Source of the DNA: Pinibacter aurantiacus
GTDB taxonomy: Bacteria > Bacteroidota > Bacteroidia > Chitinophagales > Chitinophagaceae
Direction: 5' to 3'
DNA: 64,000 bases
NCBI RefSeq assembly: GCF_019130065.1
Contig: NZ_JAHSPG010000018.1
Coordinates: forward strand, 496,001 to 560,000
The stretch's first letter is position 1. Every line of letters begins with the position of its first letter. Shown piece by piece: positions 1 to 10,448 of the stretch. The translations under genes were made by a program, and so were the position numbers. The notes beneath the pieces were generated by a model, which saw nothing but the letters and a program-made list of their open reading frames with translations, was not told the origin of the DNA and made no database searches.

Positions 1-1035
1 GTTTCCAGGAGAATATTCGAGCACGAAGGAAATATTAGTCTTACCAGCACGGTCAACGATGTTAAGCAAAAGAAAATAGTGTATGAATTGCAGGCATATA
101 ACAGCGCAGGTAAAATAAAATCCGATCCACTGGAGATCAGTGTTTTGTCACAAGAGCCCCCCCCTGTAAAAAGCGATCTGACGAAAAAGATATTGATCGG
201 TGCAGGAGCTTTGTTGCTGCTGTTTTTGGCAATCTTATTTTATCCAAAAAAGAAGGCAGCAGTTGAAATGTTCTCCCAGACTACAGTTACTGATGGAGAC
301 ACCGTAGTTTTTGCCGGAAAAAACCTTCCCTCAAAAGAAGACATAGAAGTCGATTTCAACTATGCCCGTGCCGATATTCTTTCACAGTCTGATGATAAGC
401 TAGTCGTGAAAGTGCCTGCCCTAGCAGATCTTAGCGATCACGTGAAAGTGAAAGTATATGTAAAGAACATACTTCTTGCTATTAAGGACAGTGTCACGTA
501 TTTACGAAGGAGAAAAGATTTGCCAGCCGCTACAACACCTCTGCCGGTGGCAATAGACTCAACGTTTACGCCAACAGACACAACAACAGTTGCGGTGCTA
601 ACCCCTAAAACCAGGGATAATAAAATAGACAAAAACGGTAAAACAAAAACAACAAAGTCCAAGTCAAACAAAAAAGAAGTTGTACAAGTGGTGGAAGCAC
701 AGCAACCCACTGTTCAGGAGGAGCCCAAGAAACCTGCAATTAACATGCATGATTACATTTCCGTTTCCGCAAACGACGACTACAAGCATAAATTGTTTGG
801 AGGCGTTACCAAGCTTGCTGTTATACTAAATAATAAATCCGACTACGACATACAAAGTGCTACCGTGGAGATATCTTATCTGAAGGGAGATAAAGTAGTA
901 AAGACAGAAACCGTCAAATTCGCTACGGTTAAAGCGAAGTCTTCAGCTTCAATGGGTGCCCCCGGTAGCGGTAAAGGTTCGAAAGTTGCGACCAAACTTT
1001 TATCTGTGTCCACTAAAGAATTTGGAAATCAGTAA
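1..1035 (+). CDS. Membrane-anchored protein with TIG-like domain, 5' end outside window
   Basis: The reading frame is open from base 1, so this is the C-terminal 344 residues of a longer protein. The first ~50 visible residues look like the last strands of a fibronectin-III or Ig-like fold (YELQAYNSAG). A hydrophobic membrane segment follows at about residues 64-81 and is flanked by lysines. Next comes a TIG/IPT-like beta-sandwich (about 88-145), a Thr/Lys/Pro-rich linker (about 150-220), and a C-terminal domain resembling FxLYD-type modules, with conserved VILNNKSDYDI and VEISYL stretches. It is probably an envelope protein with one transmembrane anchor. The GTG at position 79 is not the real start, because the frame continues upstream without a stop. 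Function is unknown. Confidence 0.75.
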   Translation, partial: VSRRIFEHEGNISLTSTVNDVKQKKIVYELQAYNSAGKIKSDPLEISVLSQEPPPVKSDLTKKILIGAGALLLLFLAILFYPKKKAAVEMFSQTTVTDGDTVVFAGKNLPSKEDIEVDFNYARADILSQSDDKLVVKVPALADLSDHVKVKVYVKNILLAIKDSVTYLRRRKDLPAATTPLPVAIDSTFTPTDTTTVAVLTPKTRDNKIDKNGKTKTTKSKSNKKEVVQVVEAQQPTVQEEPKKPAINMHDYISVSANDDYKHKLFGGVTKLAVILNNKSDYDIQSATVEISYLKGDKVVKTETVKFATVKAKSSASMGAPGSGKGSKVATKLLSVSTKEFGNQ

Positions 1036-1244
1036 GGAGCAAAGCGATCATCCGTGTTTCTCACAAAGCATTGTAAACACGAATGATTTTTTATATTGGC
1101 TATTTCATTTTTTTGCGGAGCCATTTGCGAACAGGCTCATCATAAAGTTTTAAACCGGTTTGAAGATTTTAGTTTCGATTTGTTTAGAAACCATTCCGTT
1201 TCCGATATTCCTTTTTTTCCATATGTTTGTGTTTAAAATACCCT

Positions 1245-2186
1245 ATGAAAACCCTAAATACGAGTATCATTTTATCTACAGTCCTGGTCCTCCTCACATT
1301 TTCTGCATGTAATAAGAGCAATGACGAACCAACTACAAGCACTCAAAGTAAAAAATTGCTGACAAGCGAATCGTTGGTCAATGTGTATTCAAGTCAAGGT
1401 GATTTCAATTATTACTACCGCCAATTTGGTTACAATTCTTACAGTAACTTGTCAACCGTTAGTATTGGCTGGGCTGAGTGGCCCACAGATACCGCCTTGG
1501 CAGGAATTTTCGAAATTGTTTATAAAGCTGACCGCTTAGGTAATTACACAGTCGAGGCCCCGTCAGTCAATTCTCATTATACATTTGTCTACGATTTAAA
1601 GAACCGGGTTAGCAAGATTGAAATGAAAATGGATATCACTGCTATCGGTTACATAGATTATGATAGTATAGTTTATAACGACAAAAACCAGATAGCTGCG
1701 ATACTGAGATACACAAACAGTGCTTACGGATTTAATCATGTGGTTAAGGTTTATCAAACAATAAATTTTTCCTGGGACACCAATGATAACCTGCTTAGAC
1801 TCGACTACCTGTATTCGCCCGATGCAAAGAAGTCATCTCTCGGGCTGGCAGACATTCACTATCGCTTTCTCAGTTACGATAATAAAATCAATCCATTTTA
1901 CAACAATGTAGATCCCCTGTTTTGGTACTGCTTGCGAGCAGCCGGCGATGAATATTTTGCGGCTGTAAGTAGTAATGCCTTTTCTTTTTCGAAGAACAAC
2001 TGGACGAAGATGGAATATGAGGCTGAAGATTTTGGCGTTACACTAAAGAAAACCCGTTCATATACTTACGATAGTGTGGGATACCCTGTGTCCTGTTACA
2101 TGGAAGATACAACTCTCTTGAATGGAGCTTTTGGCTTACCGGATATCATTAAACATCAGCAGGCAACTTTGAAATACAATAAATAG
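1245..2186 (+). CDS. Lipoprotein with YD-repeat-like strands
   Basis: This encodes a 313-residue lipoprotein. I chose the ATG at 1245 over an upstream TTG because it begins directly with a lipoprotein signal peptide (MKTLNTSIILS...) ending in a lipobox, with the lipidated Cys in FSAC-NKSNDEP. The body contains repeated tyrosine-rich beta strands such as FVYDLKNRVSKIEM, VYNDKNQIAAI and YTYDSVGYPVS. These resemble the YD-like repeats of DUF4595-type lipoproteins that are common in Bacteroidota. It probably sits on the outer membrane. No catalytic motif is visible and no substrate can be proposed. A palindromic repeat element separates it from the converging regulator gene. Confidence 0.7.
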   Translation: MKTLNTSIILSTVLVLLTFSACNKSNDEPTTSTQSKKLLTSESLVNVYSSQGDFNYYYRQFGYNSYSNLSTVSIGWAEWPTDTALAGIFEIVYKADRLGNYTVEAPSVNSHYTFVYDLKNRVSKIEMKMDITAIGYIDYDSIVYNDKNQIAAILRYTNSAYGFNHVVKVYQTINFSWDTNDNLLRLDYLYSPDAKKSSLGLADIHYRFLSYDNKINPFYNNVDPLFWYCLRAAGDEYFAAVSSNAFSFSKNNWTKMEYEAEDFGVTLKKTRSYTYDSVGYPVSCYMEDTTLLNGAFGLPDIIKHQQATLKYNK

Positions 2187-2241
2187 AATTTAGAACCATA
2201 GCTGACCCCATTGAATAATGCAGGTTTCAATAGGTCTTTTG

Positions 2242-2424
2242 CGACGTCATTGCGAGGCCCTGCCGTGCACTCACTATGGATCCTGAGTGAAAATTAAAAA
2301 TTAAGAGAGCGGACCGAAGCAATCTTTGCAGCGAATTGTGGAGATTGCTTCGCCAAACTGGCCTTAATGCAAAGTGCTTGAAAATATCTATACAGCCAAT
2401 ATGTTCTGTGGCTCGCAATGACGA
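2242..2424. repeat. Palindromic repeat, ATTGCGAG family, copy 1
   Basis: The ends are inverted: GTCATTGCGAG near 2246 and CTCGCAATGACG near 2412. Inner arms are GAAGCAATCT (2315) and AGATTGCTTC (2342). The same arms recur at 57552-58037. The element lies between convergent genes, and the short open frames inside it are not genes. Confidence 0.85.
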
Positions 2425-2483
2425 TGCGAATTTGCCTGTAAGTTGAAATAGTGATATCATTTGCAATGCACGCCGCATGCTTG

Positions 2484-5400
2484 TTAATCCGCATACTCAC
2501 TCGGCGACTTTCCATAAATCTTTTTAAACTCCTTGCTAAAGTATTTGCTGTCGCTATATCCTACAGTGTAAGCTATTTCATATACCGCCAAATGCTTTTG
2601 CTGTAAAAGATGAGCGGCATGTTTCATTCGTAGTGATTTCACAAAATCGTTTACAGACATGGAAGTAACAGCTTTTAATTTTTTGTACAACACCGGCTGG
2701 CTCATGCCTACTTTTTTAGACAGCATGTCTACGCCAAAAGCAGGATCGTCCATGTGATCTTCTATCAGTTTAATCACTCTGTCTAAAAACTCTTTATCAA
2801 CCGGATTTACATATGTTTCTTCTACCATCTCAGCGACTGCATTTTCAATCGATGCAGGATTGATTTGCAGGCTGAATTTGTGCCGCATTTTTTCGCGGGA
2901 CGACAGTAGATTGCGAACATTCAGTTCCAGGATTTTTGTACTGAACGGCTTTGTCAAATACAGATCAGCTCCGGTTTCCAGGCCGCTCACCTGGTCAGTT
3001 TGCGAACTTTTTGCAGTGAGTAAGATCACAGGAATATGACTGGTTCGTTCATCTGTTTTTAACTGTTGACAAAGTTGAAACCCATCCATTTGCGGCATCA
3101 TCACATCACTGATGATCAGATCGGGTATTTGCTCAATGGCCGTTTCCCAACCTTGTAAGCCATGCACACTTTCCAGTATTTGATATTTGCCTTCAAAAGT
3201 TTCGCGAATGATTGCCCGCAGGTCGGCGTTGTCTTCTGTAATAAGGATCGTATAGGGCTTATCGGAATCATTGCTAAACGATGAAACGTCAGACGTAAGA
3301 GGTTTTACCTGTTTGTGTTCTGTTTCAATTGCTTTTTCATCATGCGTTGCTTCGGACGTGAGTTGGCTATTTTCAAAGTGTTTATTGCCGGGTAACAATG
3401 TCACTGTAAAGCAGGTTTTGCCTTGTTTCTCTGAGCTGGCCGGATCACTTTCTATTGCAATCGTTCCTTTATGCAGTTCAACAATATTTTTTGACAACGC
3501 CAGCCCAATACCATAGCCGGTATTCTGCATGCCATGATCTGCCACCTGGAAGAAATTGGTAAACAGGTTATCGATGTACTGAGGCGCTATACCTCGGCCA
3601 TTGTCGGTTACAGTTACCTGCACGGAACCTTGTTTTTGCTCAACGTTTAAAAGGATCTGTCCACCTTCCGGAGTAAACTTAAAAGCATTTGTTAGCAGGT
3701 TGAAGAATACTTTTTCTAATTGCTCCTTGTCAAAATATAAGGAAACGGATTCTGCGTTGTGAAGAAAAGAAATGCTGATTTTTTTTGCCAACGACAACTC
3801 CTGGAAGCTGGCATAAATGTCTTGAAGGAAAGGAATAAGATCCTGTTTAGTTACATGGAGTTTTAAATGATTGGATTCCGCTTTTCTGAAATCCATCAGT
3901 TCGCTCACCAGTTTCAACAAACGATTGGCATTGCCTTTCACATTGGTCAGCTGCTGATAAGTCATGCTGTCTTTTTCTTCCCTGTCCAGCATCTTATCCA
4001 TTGGCGTCATTATCAATGTAAGGTGAGTGCGTATTTCATGTGAAATATTGGTAAACAAATTCAGCTTTGCCTGGTGCAACTCTTCTTCCTTTTTCAATAA
4101 CGCACCCAGGAAGAAAAAACGTGTTACGAAAAACACAATGGTAGCAAGGATTAAGACATAAATGCCATATGCCCACCATGTGCGCCAGAAAGGCGGTAGA
4201 ATGTTTATTTTCAAAATAGCAGGTTCGCTCCAAACGCCATCGTTGTTCGCCCCCTTTACCATAAAAGTATATGTACCGGATGGCAGATTGGTATAAGTGG
4301 CAGAGGTTGAAGTTACCTCGTTCCAGTTCTTGTCAAATCCTTCCAGTTTATAGGCGTACCTGTTCTTATTACTTTTAATGAAATTGAGCAGCGCATACTC
4401 GATGGTAAAAACATTCTGGTTGTAACGAAAACTTATATCCTTCGAATATCCTATGTTCTCTTGAAGCAGGCCATCATCTCCGTTAATGCCAACGGGTTTA
4501 TTAAATAGCTTCAGTCCCGTAAATGCAATGGGTGCAGCATATTTATTCGTTTCGATCTTATCCGGAAAAAAGCTTGTGAGACCATTATAACCACCAAAGA
4601 AAAATTCACCCCTGCTGTCTTTGTAAAAAGAGTTGTAATTAAATTCATTGCCTGCAAGTCCATCGCTCACGGTGTAAGTTTGCGCACTTTTCTGCGACGG
4701 AACAAATTTTACGAGCCCATTATCAGTGCTCAGCCACAAGGTCTTTTCATCAGCTTCCAGTATGCCGAGAACATTATTATTCGGAAGTCCTTGTTTCTCT
4801 GTGTAGTAAATGAAATCTCGTTTTGCTGCGTCATACATCGCCAGCCCTCCGTTGTACAGACCCAGCCATATATTACCACTAATATCTTCTTTGATGCAGT
4901 TGATCTGATATTCAGAGTTAACGACTTTGATTTCATTATTTTCCAAAACATACAAGCCCGATACCGTACCGATCCATATTCTTTTTTTGGAATCCTCGAG
5001 TAAAGCTTTCGCCATTCCATTTACGGTAGCACCTTTCAACTCCTTGCGATCAAATGGTTCCAGCGCACGATCTTTTCTCCGATATATATATAAGCCGTTG
5101 TTGGAGCCCACCCAAAATCTTCCTTGGCTATCATCTAACAAAGCCAGTATTTCACTGTTCAATGTTGTCAGATCATTGCCCGTGAACAAAAACCTTTTAA
5201 ACGTTTTGGAGCCTGCATCAAATAAGTTTAATCCACCGCCGTGTGTGCCGGCCCATATATTGCCATCTTTATCGCTGCATATTACTTTGATCAGGTTTGA
5301 ACCCAGGCTCGAAGCATCATTCTGTTTGTTTTTATAAATCGTGCATACACCATTGGTTCTATCAAAATAATTCAAACCGCCGCCTTCTGTGCCTATCCAC

Positions 5401-6539
5401 AAATTGTGTTTACCATCTTCCACAATGCTGCTCACCACATTATTATTTATGCCAAAGCGATTGTCTTTGTTTTGCAGTATGGTGAAGCTGGTGTTGTATG
5501 AATAAATAATGTTGACACCTCCAAAATATGTCCCAAGCCAAACCGAACCGTTGGCATCTACAAAAAGGCTGTATATCGAATTTTGACTCAGGCTTTTTTT
5601 ATCGCTGATGTCGTGTTGGTAAGAATGAATATTTCCGCCGAATGGTTCTATAATACTGAGTCCCTCTTGCGTTGCTACCCATATCTTGCCAGCTTTGTCT
5701 GCAATAATTTGACGGATGTTATTATTTATGATCCCGGTTGACAGTGTGGTGCTGTGCGAAAAATGCGAAAATGAACCGGTCAACGGATTGTATAAATTAA
5801 CACCGCTGTTTTGCGTGCCAATCCATAGATTATCAGACGGGTCTTCTACAATGCTTGTAATATAGTTGGCGCTAATGCTTCCGGGATTAGCGGGATCATG
5901 ACGGTATGTTTCGTTTGTAAGAGCGCCATTTACCCATTTCATTTTTGTGAGCCCGTTGTTGGTGCCTACCCATAATTGACCGGCGTGATCTTCAAAAATG
6001 CTATAGATGGTGTTACCCGGATTACCTGGCGCTGCAACGAGAAAAGGTTGACATGTAAAATTTTGCCTGTCAGTTAGTAGATAGACGCCGTTTTGCGTAC
6101 CTACCCAAAGATTGCTTTTTCTGTCTTCATAAACGCAGTGTACCACCCGGCCATTAACGACCTCGTTATTTATCTTCAATGGCACTCTTATAAAGGCATC
6201 GTTTTTCGGATCATACTGATTCAAACCATTGGAAGTGCCCGCCCAGAGCGTGCCTGATTTATCGCAAAAAAGGGAAAGAATATTATCACTGGAAAGGGTA
6301 GTGCTGTCGGCCGTGTTCATTTTGTACACCTTAAAAACGTGTCCATCGTAACGGTTCAGGCCATTAGAAGTGCCGTACCACATAAAACCCTGTTTGTCCT
6401 GGGTTATTGAGAGAACAGCATTGTTAGACAGGCCGTGCTCAACCGTAAGGTGATTGAATGCAATGTTTTGCCCTTCCATTTTGAGGAAAAGCATAAAGCA
6501 GATAATAATAAAGACAGTTCGTTTTGGAATAGTTGACAT
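2484..6539 (-). CDS. Hybrid two-component system sensor/regulator (HTCS)
   Basis: This 1351-residue protein combines an extracellular sensor, histidine kinase and transcription factor. It has an N-terminal signal peptide (MSTIPKRTVF...), then about 14 Reg_prop beta-propeller repeats with the recurring pattern LWxGTxxGLNxYD (to about residue 700). These are followed by a Y_Y_Y domain, a membrane helix (about 787-812), a HisKA domain with phospho-acceptor His834, an HATPase domain (TDNGRGI and GYGIGLAL boxes), a receiver domain with Asp1145 in SDVMMP, and a C-terminal AraC-type helix-turn-helix. HTCS proteins bind oligosaccharides in the periplasm and activate the adjacent PUL. This one is divergent from the SusC at 7092 and probably controls it. 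I chose the start at 6539 because it begins the signal peptide; the frame runs upstream to 6674. The usual Pro after the H-box HEIRT is His here. Confidence 0.93.
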   Translation of the reverse strand: MSTIPKRTVFIIICFMLFLKMEGQNIAFNHLTVEHGLSNNAVLSITQDKQGFMWYGTSNGLNRYDGHVFKVYKMNTADSTTLSSDNILSLFCDKSGTLWAGTSNGLNQYDPKNDAFIRVPLKINNEVVNGRVVHCVYEDRKSNLWVGTQNGVYLLTDRQNFTCQPFLVAAPGNPGNTIYSIFEDHAGQLWVGTNNGLTKMKWVNGALTNETYRHDPANPGSISANYITSIVEDPSDNLWIGTQNSGVNLYNPLTGSFSHFSHSTTLSTGIINNNIRQIIADKAGKIWVATQEGLSIIEPFGGNIHSYQHDISDKKSLSQNSIYSLFVDANGSVWLGTYFGGVNIIYSYNTSFTILQNKDNRFGINNNVVSSIVEDGKHNLWIGTEGGGLNYFDRTNGVCTIYKNKQNDASSLGSNLIKVICSDKDGNIWAGTHGGGLNLFDAGSKTFKRFLFTGNDLTTLNSEILALLDDSQGRFWVGSNNGLYIYRRKDRALEPFDRKELKGATVNGMAKALLEDSKKRIWIGTVSGLYVLENNEIKVVNSEYQINCIKEDISGNIWLGLYNGGLAMYDAAKRDFIYYTEKQGLPNNNVLGILEADEKTLWLSTDNGLVKFVPSQKSAQTYTVSDGLAGNEFNYNSFYKDSRGEFFFGGYNGLTSFFPDKIETNKYAAPIAFTGLKLFNKPVGINGDDGLLQENIGYSKDISFRYNQNVFTIEYALLNFIKSNKNRYAYKLEGFDKNWNEVTSTSATYTNLPSGTYTFMVKGANNDGVWSEPAILKINILPPFWRTWWAYGIYVLILATIVFFVTRFFFLGALLKKEEELHQAKLNLFTNISHEIRTHLTLIMTPMDKMLDREEKDSMTYQQLTNVKGNANRLLKLVSELMDFRKAESNHLKLHVTKQDLIPFLQDIYASFQELSLAKKISISFLHNAESVSLYFDKEQLEKVFFNLLTNAFKFTPEGGQILLNVEQKQGSVQVTVTDNGRGIAPQYIDNLFTNFFQVADHGMQNTGYGIGLALSKNIVELHKGTIAIESDPASSEKQGKTCFTVTLLPGNKHFENSQLTSEATHDEKAIETEHKQVKPLTSDVSSFSNDSDKPYTILITEDNADLRAIIRETFEGKYQILESVHGLQGWETAIEQIPDLIISDVMMPQMDGFQLCQQLKTDERTSHIPVILLTAKSSQTDQVSGLETGADLYLTKPFSTKILELNVRNLLSSREKMRHKFSLQINPASIENAVAEMVEETYVNPVDKEFLDRVIKLIEDHMDDPAFGVDMLSKKVGMSQPVLYKKLKAVTSMSVNDFVKSLRMKHAAHLLQQKHLAVYEIAYTVGYSDSKYFSKEFKKIYGKSPSEYAD

Positions 6540-7091
6540 ACTATTAACCTTCTCAGCAGTAGACATTCGCAAGCATCCGTTTGGTTTGGCAAGAAAAAAT
6601 GAAGTTAGTAGTAATTGGAATTCATCCCGGTTTTTTGTGATGTATTTTTTTGTGTCTCGGAAAATGATTGTCAAATCTTGCAGTTACAGTTTTTCATAAG
6701 ACGTTCCATTTTTTTGTTTCGTTAACCTGGTATAAAAAACTGAAAGAACGTAGCTTGTCATCCCGGCGATGGGGGATCTGAGACTTGCATAAACATGCTG
6801 CTAATAAAAGACCCTGATCCCTCCTTCGTGGGGATGACAAGCAGCCCTTCTTTATTGGTTGCTAAAACTCAATCTTAAAAAGTTCTTTAGTTATGTCCTT
6901 ATTCTTTAAATCCCCTCATTGATAATCAATCAATTAAGGTATCGTTTAAAATTTTCGCCCTAAATATTTAGACTTTTCTCCCTATCCCTTCTGGCTTGCC
7001 GGTGATTTTTGTAGTACCACGTGCCCGACACGTATGAACCAAAATTTCCCTTTACAATAATGTAAAAAACCAATCACCAAAAATCAAGCTT
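6540..7091. other. Divergent intergenic region between HTCS and PUL 1 SusC
   Basis: This region holds a palindromic repeat (6753-6842) and presumably the promoters for both flanking genes. A small inverted pair, ACGTG and CACGT (7019-7033), lies about 60 bases before the SusC start and could be part of a regulator site, but its arms are only 5 bases. No clear TAnnTTTG element was found near the SusC start. Confidence 0.5.
6753..6842. repeat. Palindromic repeat, TTGTCATCCC family, copy 1
   Basis: The inverted ends are GCTTGTCATCCC (6753) and GGGATGACAAGC (ending 6842), with an inner GGGGGATCTG / GATCCCTCC pair. A second copy lies at 62976-63072. Confidence 0.85.
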
Positions 7092-10000
7092 ATGAGATTG
7101 CTTAGTTATGACTACAAGTACTGCTATATAAAAAGTATAGTGGGAAGTTTCCTTCTTTTTCTGTTTCCCTTATTAATCATGGCACAGTCTAAAGCATTAA
7201 CCGGCACTGTGACCGACGAAAAAAATCAACCACTGGCTGGCGTATCTGTTGTGGTAAAAAACAAAAACGGCGGCGTTAATACCGACAATGCCGGTAAATT
7301 CTCAGTAAATGCAGTTGCGGGAGATATCTTAATATTTTCTTCAGTAAATTTTGAAACACAGGAAATAGCAGTTGGTGGCCAAACTGTTTTTAAAGTATCT
7401 CTGAAACCCAAAGATGGTACAATGAGTGATGTGGTAGTGGTGGGTTATGGCACGCAGAAAAGAGCCAACTTAACCGGTTCCGTCTCTACAGTTGCCGCAG
7501 ATAAAGTGACCAATCGCCCGGTGATGAACCTTGCTGCTGCACTAGGTGGTACGGCCCCGGGTGTAAGTGTTACGCAGGGAAGAGGCAACCCAGGTGATGA
7601 GGGCGTGTCCATTCGCATACGTGGTACCGGTTCATTCAACAACAGCGACCCGCTGATCCTGGTGGATGGGGTAATTGCTGACATGGTGCCCGTGAACACA
7701 GACGACATTGAAAACATTTCCATTCTGAAAGACGCAGCTTCCGCAGCCATCTATGGATCGCGTGCTGCAAACGGTGTCATTTTGATCACCACTAAAAAAG
7801 GCAAAAAAAATGAAGCACCTAAAGTAACTTTCAATGCGATGTATGCCCGTGAAAAAGCGGTGACCGATTTGAAATTTATGTCAAACACGGCAGACTGGAT
7901 GCAACTGCATAACATCGCTAAAGTAAATGCTAACCCAACGACAACATCTCCAGACTATGCACAGTCTACCATCGATGACTGGCGTGCTGCAAATGCCAAT
8001 CCTAATGGTATTTACACGAACCCGGTAACGGGACAAACAATTCCCAACTGGCTGGCATATCCAAATACAGACTGGGCGCAAATTCTTTTCCAGCCTGACT
8101 ATTATCAACGATATGGTGTTAACGTTACCGGCGGTGGTAAGAACTCATCTTACATGACCTCGCTTGGTTATCAAAATAATCCCGGCACTTTGTCTAACAC
8201 CGGCATGCAGCGTTATAACGTGCGTGTAAACCTTGAGACAAAGATTGCGGACCTGATCACTTTCGGAACTCAAACCTATGCTACCAAAGAGTTTAAACAA
8301 CCGGGTAGCACATCAATGACTTATTTGCTTCAGGCTTTTCCTGCGATTACACCTATTTACAATGGAAAATACGGAGCGAGTGAAGATCCCAATACCACGC
8401 AAAAAGACAACATTCTGCAACAGGTGGCGGCAAATGGTGGCATGAACAATTTCACCCGCATCAATACCTCATGGTATGCTAACGCGGACATCTGGAAAGG
8501 AATAGTAGCCGAAGCAAGATTCAACTACAGCGAGTACATGCGTGAAGATGAAAACTATTCGCTGAATTTACCGAAATACAGTTTCCGCGAAAGTTTTGAC
8601 AACCCTAAAGAAGGTATTGGAAACCTTGACCAGGCGACTTCTTATCGCTACTCTTATAATTCTTCAACCTATACAGCTGACCTGTTGTTGCGCTATTCAC
8701 GTTCGTTTGGCAAGCACGATGTTGGCGGTTTGTTTGGCTATGAACAATACTATGCGCAGAACAGTGGATTCAGTGCCACTAAAAAAGGCTTACTTGACTG
8801 GAGCGTTACAGACATCACTTCTGCGGCCACTATGGAATCAATTGGTGGATCTGCTAAACAGGAGTATGCAATGTTATCTTACTTCGGAAGAGTGAACTAT
8901 GCGTATGATCACAAATACCTGCTTGAAGGAAATCTGCGTTCTGATGCTTCATCCAAATTTGCTCCGGGACATCGCGATGGTCTCTTCCCTTCAGTCTCTG
9001 CAGGTTGGGTAGTCAGCAATGAACCATTCTTTAAATCGACAAAAAGAACGATCAATTATTTAAAGCTGCGTGCATCTTATGGTACGTTGGGCAATACAGT
9101 GAGTGGCAACTATGATTGGCAAACTTTGTATCAGAAAGTAAACAACGTTTTCAATGAACAAGTTGCCAATGGCGTGATACAACAAACCATTCAAAACCTT
9201 GACCTGTCATGGGAAAAATTGACAACTTACAACGTTGGCCTTGATGCGAGGTTTATGCAAAACCGCCTGAGTGCAGAGCTGGATATGTACTACCGCAAAA
9301 CGTCTGACATTCTCACGCCTGCCATCATTTACCTGACCATGGGTAATATCAGCGCACCAATGTCGAACACTGCATCCATGGGTAATAAAGGTATCGAATT
9401 GACGCTGGGTTGGAACGATCATGTTTCTGCATTCAAATATGGCATCAGCGCCAACGTTACTTACAACACCAATGAGGTGACCAAATTCAAAGGCGCTTTG
9501 AATTACGCACAGGATATTTCTAAGCCTGATATGACAGGCAATCCAACATGGCGCTATACCAATCTTGCTGATGTGTCAACCGGTGGAGATAACCGTCGAG
9601 TAGAAGGTCACATGATAGATGAATATTTCTTGCGCAAACCTTATTCTGGAGATGGAAGCCACATGAGAGCTGATGGAACAGTTAATCCAAATGGTGGGCC
9701 AACAGATGGAATGATACGTTCCAAAGCAGATTTGGAGTGGGTGAAATCAATGATTGCTGCTGGTTATTCTTTCAACAATAATACTGTAGGTCCTGGTGCC
9801 GCCAATATCTGGTACGGTCAAATGCTGATGGCCGATGTAAATGGCGATGGCAAATATGGCAACGATGATGACCGCGAGTTTACCGGAAAATCTTCTATTC
9901 CAAAATTCACTTTCGGTTTGAATCTGACAGCCGCGTGGAAAGGCTTCGACCTTAACATGCTGTGGGCAGGACGTTTGGGCGCATTCAGCTACATCAACGA

Positions 10001-10436
10001 ACGCGGCGCCAATGGCTCAATTTTAGCCAATACAGGAGATGGGCTACCTGCAGATGCATGGACAAAATTCTATTCCTATGATGCAGTAAAAGCAAATACA
10101 GATTACGCTAACTACGATCCGGCGAATGACCCGAATGCGAATGTGAACGGAAAATATCCGCGATTATTATCTGCAAGCTCCATCATGGTTTCAAACACTT
10201 TCTATTTATACAATTCATCTTATTTGAAATTGAAATCATTGCAGGTTGGATACACTTTGCCACAACGCTGGATGAACCGTGCGAGGATAAACAATTTGCG
10301 ACTATTTGTTTCAGGGGAAAATCTGCTAACCTTTAAGAATAAAGACTTCCAGGGTGTGGATCCTGAATTGGGCAGCTCTTTGATTGTTTACCCGATTGCG
10401 AAATTGTTTGCAGGAGGCGTAACACTTACTTTTTAA
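7092..10436 (+). CDS. SusC-like TonB-dependent outer-membrane transporter (PUL 1)
   Basis: This 1114-residue protein is a SusC/RagA-family beta-barrel that imports oligosaccharides across the outer membrane using TonB energy. It has a signal peptide ending near LIMAQ, then a CarboxypepD_reg-like domain (GTVTDEKNQPLAGVSV), the family signature DVVVVGYGTQ, a plug domain (IRIRGTGSF, LILVDGV, AAIYGSRAANGVI), and a barrel ending in aromatic Phe (GGVTLTF). It has no N-terminal STN signalling domain, which fits control by the divergent HTCS rather than by an anti-sigma factor. The SusD partner begins 12 bases downstream. Confidence 0.95.
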   Translation: MRLLSYDYKYCYIKSIVGSFLLFLFPLLIMAQSKALTGTVTDEKNQPLAGVSVVVKNKNGGVNTDNAGKFSVNAVAGDILIFSSVNFETQEIAVGGQTVFKVSLKPKDGTMSDVVVVGYGTQKRANLTGSVSTVAADKVTNRPVMNLAAALGGTAPGVSVTQGRGNPGDEGVSIRIRGTGSFNNSDPLILVDGVIADMVPVNTDDIENISILKDAASAAIYGSRAANGVILITTKKGKKNEAPKVTFNAMYAREKAVTDLKFMSNTADWMQLHNIAKVNANPTTTSPDYAQSTIDDWRAANANPNGIYTNPVTGQTIPNWLAYPNTDWAQILFQPDYYQRYGVNVTGGGKNSSYMTSLGYQNNPGTLSNTGMQRYNVRVNLETKIADLITFGTQTYATKEFKQPGSTSMTYLLQAFPAITPIYNGKYGASEDPNTTQKDNILQQVAANGGMNNFTRINTSWYANADIWKGIVAEARFNYSEYMREDENYSLNLPKYSFRESFDNPKEGIGNLDQATSYRYSYNSSTYTADLLLRYSRSFGKHDVGGLFGYEQYYAQNSGFSATKKGLLDWSVTDITSAATMESIGGSAKQEYAMLSYFGRVNYAYDHKYLLEGNLRSDASSKFAPGHRDGLFPSVSAGWVVSNEPFFKSTKRTINYLKLRASYGTLGNTVSGNYDWQTLYQKVNNVFNEQVANGVIQQTIQNLDLSWEKLTTYNVGLDARFMQNRLSAELDMYYRKTSDILTPAIIYLTMGNISAPMSNTASMGNKGIELTLGWNDHVSAFKYGISANVTYNTNEVTKFKGALNYAQDISKPDMTGNPTWRYTNLADVSTGGDNRRVEGHMIDEYFLRKPYSGDGSHMRADGTVNPNGGPTDGMIRSKADLEWVKSMIAAGYSFNNNTVGPGAANIWYGQMLMADVNGDGKYGNDDDREFTGKSSIPKFTFGLNLTAAWKGFDLNMLWAGRLGAFSYINERGANGSILANTGDGLPADAWTKFYSYDAVKANTDYANYDPANDPNANVNGKYPRLLSASSIMVSNTFYLYNSSYLKLKSLQVGYTLPQRWMNRARINNLRLFVSGENLLTFKNKDFQGVDPELGSSLIVYPIAKLFAGGVTLTF

Positions 10437-10448
10437 TTAACTCCAACA

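Noticed and set aside
2227-2515. Two overlapping minus-strand open frames (73-83 codons)
   Set aside because: They lie within the ATTGCGAG palindromic repeat and the 3' end of the HTCS gene in another frame, with no start signal or family match.
6540-6674. Upstream extension of the HTCS reading frame
   Set aside because: The extra 45 residues precede a clear signal peptide and lack any domain; the Met at 6539 starts a normal signal sequence.
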